Positions 59,918-64,000 of a DNA stretch of 64,000 nt are shown in pieces. Source of the stretch: Streptomyces piniterrae (GTDB lineage Bacteria > Actinomycetota > Actinomycetes > Streptomycetales > Streptomycetaceae); NCBI RefSeq assembly GCF_005048155.1, contig NZ_SUMB01000018.1:62001-126000 (forward strand), written 5' to 3'. Position numbers and translations under genes: made by a program. Position 1 is the first letter of the stretch, and the number at the start of each line of letters is the position of its first letter. The notes under the pieces were generated by a model. The model was not told the origin of the DNA, ran no database searches, and was given only the letters and a program-made list of their open reading frames with translations.

Positions 59918-60397
59918 ATGAGTGGCGAGGAGGGCATCACGCCCGGACGGCAGTTGACAGTTGCGCAGAAGCTGGACCACTTGCTCAAGCTACGCGCCAA
60001 GCCAGGCGATGATGACAAACCGTCCTACAAGACGATGGCAGCGGAAATTGCCGCGCAGTCCGGCGAGACGTTCTCCGGTGCGTACTTGTGGCAACTGCAT
60101 CGCGGAGAGCGCACCAACCCGACCTTGCGACATCTCACTGCTCTGGCCAAGTACTTTGGCGTGCCTGTGTCTTACTTCACTGATGATGATGTAGCCCGAA
60201 GGGTGATCGACGAGGAAGACCTGGCCCGCCGTGAGTTGGACAGATCCATGGCCGAGGCAGGAGTGAGTGCGGTATATCTGCGCGGCGACCTCACCGCCTT
60301 GTCCCCTGAGGGGAAACGGATGGCTGCTGACATGATCCGTCAGATTCGCGCTCTGGAGCAAGGCACGAAAAGGCCTCCGTGCCCGCCATGCACATGA
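59918..60397 (+). CDS. XRE-type helix-turn-helix regulator
   Basis: The protein has 159 aa from the ATG at 59918, seven bases after AGGGAG. The HTH spans about 25-85: SYKTMAAEIAAQSGETFSGA, YLWQLHRGERTNPTLRHLTA, LAKYFGVPVSYF. The C-terminal helical region may contact the neighbouring protease-like protein. It overlaps the ImmA/IrrE gene by 19 bp. Base composition is markedly less GC-rich than the chromosome. Confidence 0.88.
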   Translation: MSGEEGITPGRQLTVAQKLDHLLKLRAKPGDDDKPSYKTMAAEIAAQSGETFSGAYLWQLHRGERTNPTLRHLTALAKYFGVPVSYFTDDDVARRVIDEEDLARRELDRSMAEAGVSAVYLRGDLTALSPEGKRMAADMIRQIRALEQGTKRPPCPPCT

Positions 60398-61011
60398 GCC
60401 CGCCCGGCGACAGGATGCGGCTCAGCTACAAGGTCGTATGCCCTCCTGCACCGACGAGCCCTGGAGATTCGACTGAGATGCGCTGGAGGCGTCTGCATCG
60501 CCGTTGCCGGAAGGTGATCAACGGTATCCCCCTGCCCGAGCCTTTCTCCGCAGAGGAATTATGTAGCCGACTCGCGAGGGAACGAGACCGGCCGCTGCAT
60601 CTGCTCCCGTTACCGACTCCAACGGTCCCCGGCACCCCATCAGGCATGTGGCTGGTCGCCGAGCGCGGGGATTACGTTTTTTACGACTCGCAGACCAGCC
60701 TTCTGCATCAAGAGCACATCATCGTGCACGAGGTCGGACACATGGTGTGCGGCCACCGGTCAGCGGGTGATGACCAGCAGCTGTACCGGATGATCGACAT
60801 CGCGGACCCAGAGTCCATCCGGCAAGCGCTACCCCGCATCCGGTATTCCGATGAGCAGGAACAGGAAGCGGAGATGATGGCCAGCCTCATCCTGGAGGCT
60901 GCCGGTCGTGTGCCCGCCCCGACTCTGCTCTCCGGAATGCTGGGCGGGCTTGAGTCCGCCATGGGACTGCGGGCAGCCCGGCATGCAGGAATATCATGCC
61001 GCCGTGGATAG
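60379..61011 (+). CDS. ImmA/IrrE-type metallopeptidase
   Basis: The protein has 210 aa from a GTG within the end of the XRE gene. The zinc motif HIIVHEVGHMVCGH contains HExxH plus a third His, and EQEAEMMASLIL supplies the distant Glu typical of the family. ImmA/IrrE proteins cleave XRE-type repressors in phage, ICE and stress switches, so it probably acts on the adjacent regulator. One codon is TTA (60559-60561), suggesting developmental timing by bldA. Confidence 0.88.
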   Translation: MPAMHMSPPGDRMRLSYKVVCPPAPTSPGDSTEMRWRRLHRRCRKVINGIPLPEPFSAEELCSRLARERDRPLHLLPLPTPTVPGTPSGMWLVAERGDYVFYDSQTSLLHQEHIIVHEVGHMVCGHRSAGDDQQLYRMIDIADPESIRQALPRIRYSDEQEQEAEMMASLILEAAGRVPAPTLLSGMLGGLESAMGLRAARHAGISCRRG

Positions 61012-62135
61012 AGACCGCCGGTATATCCGCGCTGTGGGTCGTAGCGGTTGCCCGCGCACCACAAGCCATCCGCGACCGGGAGCAACGGCCCTTATGGTTC
61101 GCAATCATCATGATTGCTCTCGCGATGTCGACGCACCTCGAACCCGCCACCACTGCGCTGGCACACGTGGTCCCAGACGCGCACTGGGTCGACATGACCA
61201 CGCACATCTTCGCCATCGTTGACGCAGCCGCAGTGCTGTGGTTCGTCTGCGGAGCCGCAGGACGGCACCGTCACACCGCCCTGGTGTTCGGCGCCGCGAT
61301 CGCGTTCATCGTCATTCTCGTGATTCTGGACGGAAAGGCTCCACCACACGCCCGTAACGTGATCACTCCCTCATCGACGACCCCGGGCATTCCGGATGTC
61401 TACTGGTGGTTCTTCTTCTCCTTTCACCTGGTCGCGGACAGTATCTGCGGGTTCGTGTGCTGGAGTTACGGGCGCCCCGGCACTCCGCGGCTATTGCGCT
61501 ATGGATTACGCCTGTTCGGCACCGGCATGCTTCTGGCGGACTTGCTGTGGGTTCTCAAACTTGCGTACCTGCAGACGCACTCGGCAGCCTTCGCCCCGCT
61601 GTTCTCGCCCGTCACCGGCGTCGAGGCTCTGTTCATGGCAGTGGGGGTGGCGCTTCCCGTCGTGGCGCAGGCACGCGACCGCTGGCGCGATGGGAGGTCG
61701 TACCAAAAACTTGCCCCTTTGTGGCTGAGCCTCACCACAGCAGCTCCCGACGTCATCCTTGGACCGAACCAGCGCTTCCAGGGCATGGCGATCCCTCTCC
61801 AGCTCCGCCTTTACCGGAGAGTGATCGAGATCAGGGACGCGATGATCGTGCTGCGGAACTATGCCACTCCGACTGCCCTCGATCTGGCACACCAGCACAT
61901 CACTGACCAAACCGTCCCCTCGCACTTGCGCGATGCTCACGTAACCGCCTGCTGGCTCACCGCCGCCCTGCAAGCGAAGGACAACGGCATGGCTCCTCAG
62001 TCCCAGAAGGCTAACCTCGCCGGCCCCAGCACGAACGATCTCACCGACGAAATCAACCACCTACTTCAGATCGCAGAAGCCTACAAGTCACCAGAAGTCC
62101 ATGCTTATAAAGAGTCACTCATCGGCGCGATCTGA
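60996..62135 (+). CDS. MAB_1171c-like integral membrane protein
   Basis: The protein has 379 aa. The N-terminal two thirds hold about seven hydrophobic segments (WFAIIMIALAMSTHLEPATT, ALVFGAAIAFIVILVILDGK, WWFFFSFHLVADSICGFVCW). The cytosolic tail contains LQLRLYRRVIEIRDAMIVLR, a segment typical of the MAB_1171c family. The function is unknown; it commonly accompanies XRE and ImmA/IrrE genes in Streptomyces. It contains at least two TTA codons (61092-61094, 61506-61508) and overlaps the previous gene by 16 bp. Confidence 0.78.
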   Translation: MPPWIETAGISALWVVAVARAPQAIRDREQRPLWFAIIMIALAMSTHLEPATTALAHVVPDAHWVDMTTHIFAIVDAAAVLWFVCGAAGRHRHTALVFGAAIAFIVILVILDGKAPPHARNVITPSSTTPGIPDVYWWFFFSFHLVADSICGFVCWSYGRPGTPRLLRYGLRLFGTGMLLADLLWVLKLAYLQTHSAAFAPLFSPVTGVEALFMAVGVALPVVAQARDRWRDGRSYQKLAPLWLSLTTAAPDVILGPNQRFQGMAIPLQLRLYRRVIEIRDAMIVLRNYATPTALDLAHQHITDQTVPSHLRDAHVTACWLTAALQAKDNGMAPQSQKANLAGPSTNDLTDEINHLLQIAEAYKSPEVHAYKESLIGAI

Positions 62136-62153
62136 CGAGAGCGAGAGATAACT

Positions 62154-62477
62154 ATGCTTGTTGCCTTTTCTCTAACCCCCATGGGCGTGGAAGCAGGCGT
62201 CGCCGATTACATCGCTGACGCCGTGAAAATCATTCGTGAATCCGGCCTCCCGAACCGGTCGGACTCCATGTACACGATGATCGAGGGCGAATGGGACGAA
62301 GTCATGAATGTGATCAAGCAGGCAACGGATGCCGTCACCCCCAAAGCGCCCCGCGTCCAGCTCATCATCAAAGCGGACCTCTGGCCCGACATGCCCAACC
62401 CTCTTGACGGAAAGATCGGATTCCTCGAACAACGAATCGCGGACGTCGCCTCAGCCTCACCCACTGAGTTGAGCTGA
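62154..62477 (+). CDS. Thiamine-binding-like (MTH1187/YkoF fold) protein
   Basis: The protein has 107 aa. LVAFSLTPMGVEAGVADYIA, IIRESGLPNRSDSMYTMIEG, EWDEVMNVIKQATDAV and a final beta strand VQLIIKADLW match the MTH1187/YkoF ferredoxin-like fold. Family members bind thiamine-like ligands. It is the last gene of the quartet, 18 bp after the membrane protein. GC content is among the lowest in the window. Confidence 0.8.
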   Translation: MLVAFSLTPMGVEAGVADYIADAVKIIRESGLPNRSDSMYTMIEGEWDEVMNVIKQATDAVTPKAPRVQLIIKADLWPDMPNPLDGKIGFLEQRIADVASASPTELS

Positions 62478-62578
62478 CCCCGGCTTCGCGGAGTCCCTGA
62501 GAGGTCCCTGGGCGCCCCGCAGGCCACGAACGACCCCTGAATCCGCAGGTCAGCGCTGAAGCCGCGCCCACTGACGCC

Positions 62579-62689
62579 ATGTACGAGGAGTACAAGGAGC
62601 CCCTGTACGCCGCTCCCCCGCTGCTCCAGCGGATGGTGGACGCGGGGCGTCTGGGGCGGAAGAGCGGCTCGGGGTTCTACCCGTACTGA
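62579..62689 (+). pseudogene. Orphan 3' end of the hydroxybutyryl-CoA dehydrogenase gene
   Basis: The 36 codons from MYEEYKEPLYAAPPLLQRMV to GSGFYPY and the stop duplicate the end of the gene at 47375-48244, with a few synonymous changes and Pro for Ser near the end. Longest identical runs are 23 and 38 nt. It has no 5' part. A strong terminator follows, as expected of the original chromosomal gene end. Confidence 0.9.
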
Positions 62690-62724
62690 GCGCCCTCTTG
62701 GCGCACGGCTGTCGCGCCGGGGTG

Positions 62725-62762
62725 GTCCGCCCGCCGCTCGGGGGAAAATCCGGCGGGCGGAC
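62725..62762 (+). terminator. Terminator of the original dehydrogenase gene end
   Basis: GTCCGCCCGCCG and CGGCGGGCGGAC are perfect 12-base arms with a 14-nt loop, 36 bp after the orphan stop codon. Confidence 0.85.
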
Positions 62763-62847
62763 ACCAAGCCGGCGGGCGCCCGTCCGCCGGCGTCGGGGCC
62801 CCCGTGGCACCAGACGAGTCAACTCCTGTGCGGGCCGCGGCGGCAGC

Positions 62848-62947
62848 GTGTGAACCGGCCCGATTGGGGTGTCCGGTTCACACCCCGTGCGAACGGCCGC
62901 GTGCTCCCCTCCCGGCCGTCACCCGGAGTCACTTCACACGGGGTGTG
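62848..62947 (+). promoter_or_regulatory. Mutually exclusive hairpins (attenuator-like leader)
   Basis: GTGTGAACCGG (62848-62858) pairs perfectly with CCGGTTCACAC (62873-62883). The overlapping CACACCCCGTG (62879-62889) pairs perfectly with CACGGGGTGTG (62937-62947). A 7-bp hairpin (62893-62919) nests inside the second structure. The two long pairings cannot coexist. It lies in the 369-bp gap before the gene at 63059. A GTG-started frame (62850-63062) runs through it and overlaps that gene by 4 bp. Confidence 0.5.
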
Positions 62948-63058
62948 TTTCGGTGACCCGCATATTCCTCCCGCACACCTCCCGCCTTTCGCCGCAGGGC
63001 AGTTGACTGATGCGGGTACGGACAACGAAGTCGTTGGCAAAGGAATGAGGAGCGGAAC

Positions 63059-63316
63059 GTGACCGCCCACCCTGGAACCGAACCGGTGACCGCCGACTTA
63101 GCGGAGCTGAGGCGCTGCCTCGATGTACGCACCGCCCGGGTCGACGGACAGCTCGCGCTGCTGGCCCAGCGCTCCGAGCAGCAAGCGCGTGACGCGGACG
63201 AACTACAGGCCCGCGTCACGCGGTTGGAGAGCTCCCGCTGGCCGCTGCCCTCCATCGCCGCGCTCACGGGGCTCGCGGCGTTGGTGGTGGCGCTGTGGCA
63301 GGCCATGGGCCGCTGA
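63059..63316 (+). CDS. Small coiled-coil protein with C-terminal membrane helix
   Basis: The protein has 85 aa from a GTG behind AGGAG. Residues about 12-58 form a heptad-rich helix (ADLAELRRCLDVRTARVDGQ and following, ending ELQARVTRLESSRW), then one membrane helix LPSIAALTGLAALVVALWQA. The layout resembles phage haemolysin XhlA-type proteins and small membrane scaffolds, but that is only architectural similarity. No function can be assigned. Confidence 0.7.
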   Translation: MTAHPGTEPVTADLAELRRCLDVRTARVDGQLALLAQRSEQQARDADELQARVTRLESSRWPLPSIAALTGLAALVVALWQAMGR

Positions 63317-63346
63317 CACCGGGCGGCCCGTGGGGCGCGACTCCGG

Positions 63347-63877
63347 TCAGCCCAGCCGGATGTGATGCAGCATCAGCAGTGCGGCGGCCATGTTGGCGGC
63401 GGGCACCTCCCCTCGCGCCACCATGTCCGGCACCAGTTTGAGGGACACCCACTCCCGCCGGTCCGACTCGAAGGCGTCCTGCGGCTCGCCGACATAGTGG
63501 CCCCGGTCGGACCAGTAGATGTGGTGCCGGGCGTCGGTGAGGCCGTTGGACGGCTCCACCGACAGCAGATGCCGGAGGGGGCCGGGTCGCCACCCGGTCT
63601 CCTCCTCCATCTCGCGGGCGGCCGCGGCCGCGAGGTCCTCGCCGTCCTCGACGACACCGGCCGCGAGCTCCCAGCCCCAGGTGTCCGTGATGAACCGGTG
63701 CCGCCACAACAGCAGCACCTCATTGGCCTCGTTGACCACTGTGGCCACGGCGACCGGGCGCATACGGATCAGATAGTGATCCAGATGCCGGCCGTCGGGG
63801 AGTTCCACATCGGCGAGATTGACCCGGAACCAGGGGTTCGCGTAAACGGGCTTTTCGCTGAGATTGTTCCAACGCAC
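63347..63877 (-). CDS. NUDIX hydrolase
   Basis: The protein has 176 aa from the GTG at 63877. The Nudix box is complete: GVVEDGEDLAAAAAREMEEE followed by TGW, giving G-x5-E-x7-R-E-x2-E-E-x-G-W. WNNLSEKPVYANPWFRVNLA at the N-terminus resembles the ADP-ribose/ADP-sugar pyrophosphatase branch. The substrate is not certain. It is followed downstream by the convergent small membrane protein gene. Confidence 0.9.
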   Translation of the reverse strand: MRWNNLSEKPVYANPWFRVNLADVELPDGRHLDHYLIRMRPVAVATVVNEANEVLLLWRHRFITDTWGWELAAGVVEDGEDLAAAAAREMEEETGWRPGPLRHLLSVEPSNGLTDARHHIYWSDRGHYVGEPQDAFESDRREWVSLKLVPDMVARGEVPAANMAAALLMLHHIRLG

Positions 63878-63925
63878 GTAACTGCCACCTTCCGCTGTTG
63901 AGCCGGCGAGGTGACACGAGCCCGG

Positions 63926-64000
63926 TCACAGCGGAACGCGCAGCACCTCGTCGATGAGATCGGCAGCCTCGTCCGTCGCGGAGCTCCCGGTCTCCGCCAG
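63926..64000 (-). CDS. C-terminal end of an unidentified gene (partial)
   Basis: The last 24 codons and a TGA are inside the window, reading LAETGSSATDEAADLIDEVL and ending RVPL. The fragment is too short to identify. It is co-oriented with the NUDIX gene, 48 bp upstream of its start. Confidence 0.5.
   Translation of the reverse strand: MAETGSSATDEAADLIDEVLRVPL

Larger units (their letters stand above)
48134..62689. mobile_element. Genomic island inserted at the 3' end of the hydroxybutyryl-CoA dehydrogenase gene
   Basis: The island is bounded by two 111-bp copies of the dehydrogenase 3' end (48134-48244 intact gene; 62579-62689 orphan). Between them are SoxR/MFS, an esterase, a biosynthetic-looking operon, decayed gene fragments and a lower-GC XRE/ImmA-IrrE set with TTA codons. 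This is the geometry left when a site-specific element enters the end of a gene and restores it. No integrase or excisionase gene was recognised, so the element is probably immobilised or was mobilised in trans. Confidence 0.7.

Overview
The window is high-GC actinobacterial chromosome, almost certainly Streptomyces. Evidence: strong G/C third-position bias, many GTG starts, tightly overlapping operons, a classical argCJBDR cluster, Tat-type secreted enzymes, and rare TTA (bldA-type) codons confined to accessory genes.

Layout. Bases 1-6103 hold cobalamin/siroheme genes on the minus strand: the end-truncated start of a siroheme synthase-like gene, an unusually long BluB-CobT fusion, and cobL. 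Bases 6255-13771 carry an acetyltransferase, a methionine ABC importer (metN-metI-metQ) preceded by a Cys/Met-rich leader peptide, a HAD phosphatase, two small membrane proteins, a second acetyltransferase and a secreted glycerophosphodiesterase. Bases 14140-19298 carry plsC, a secreted 5'-nucleotidase and a TetR/MFS efflux pair with a clear palindromic operator. Bases 19422-22139 are argH and argG; argR-D-B-J-C follow at 32503-37533.

Between the two arginine blocks, just downstream of a tRNA-Pro, lies the most interesting locus (23063-32436). A PycTM-like membrane protein diverges from a Crp-like cyclic-nucleotide-binding regulator. After the regulator come a class III nucleotide cyclase, a P-loop-like NTPase with helical repeats, an SPFH-like protein, a membrane-anchored PP2C phosphatase, a membrane-anchored kinase-like protein and a vWA protein. 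The four cyclase-to-phosphatase junctions and the phosphatase-kinase junction overlap by 4 bp. The content looks like a Pycsar-type cyclic-nucleotide module joined to a TerY-P-type vWA/PP2C/kinase triad. I infer anti-phage or stress signalling at the membrane.

Bases 37635-47213 are ordinary housekeeping and regulatory genes: small DUF proteins, PadR with an esterase, a MocR regulator with a DMT transporter, and a GHL10-type glycosidase. The 3-hydroxybutyryl-CoA dehydrogenase gene ends at 48244. Its last 111 bp recur as an orphan fragment at 62579-62689, which marks the 14.4 kb between them as an island inserted at the 3' end of that gene.

The island carries a SoxR-MFS pair with a textbook SoxR box, an esterase, and a five-gene minus-strand operon. 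That operon encodes two class III aminotransferase-fold proteins (one lacking the catalytic Lys), a thermostable-hemolysin/GNAT-like protein, an AMP-ligase with a TTA codon, and an Fe(II)/2OG oxygenase. I infer a small-molecule pathway. Decayed gene fragments follow, then an XRE / ImmA-IrrE / MAB_1171c-like / thiamine-binding-like quartet of lower GC with TTA codons. The window closes with a small coiled-coil membrane protein preceded by attenuator-like mutually exclusive hairpins, a NUDIX hydrolase and a truncated gene.
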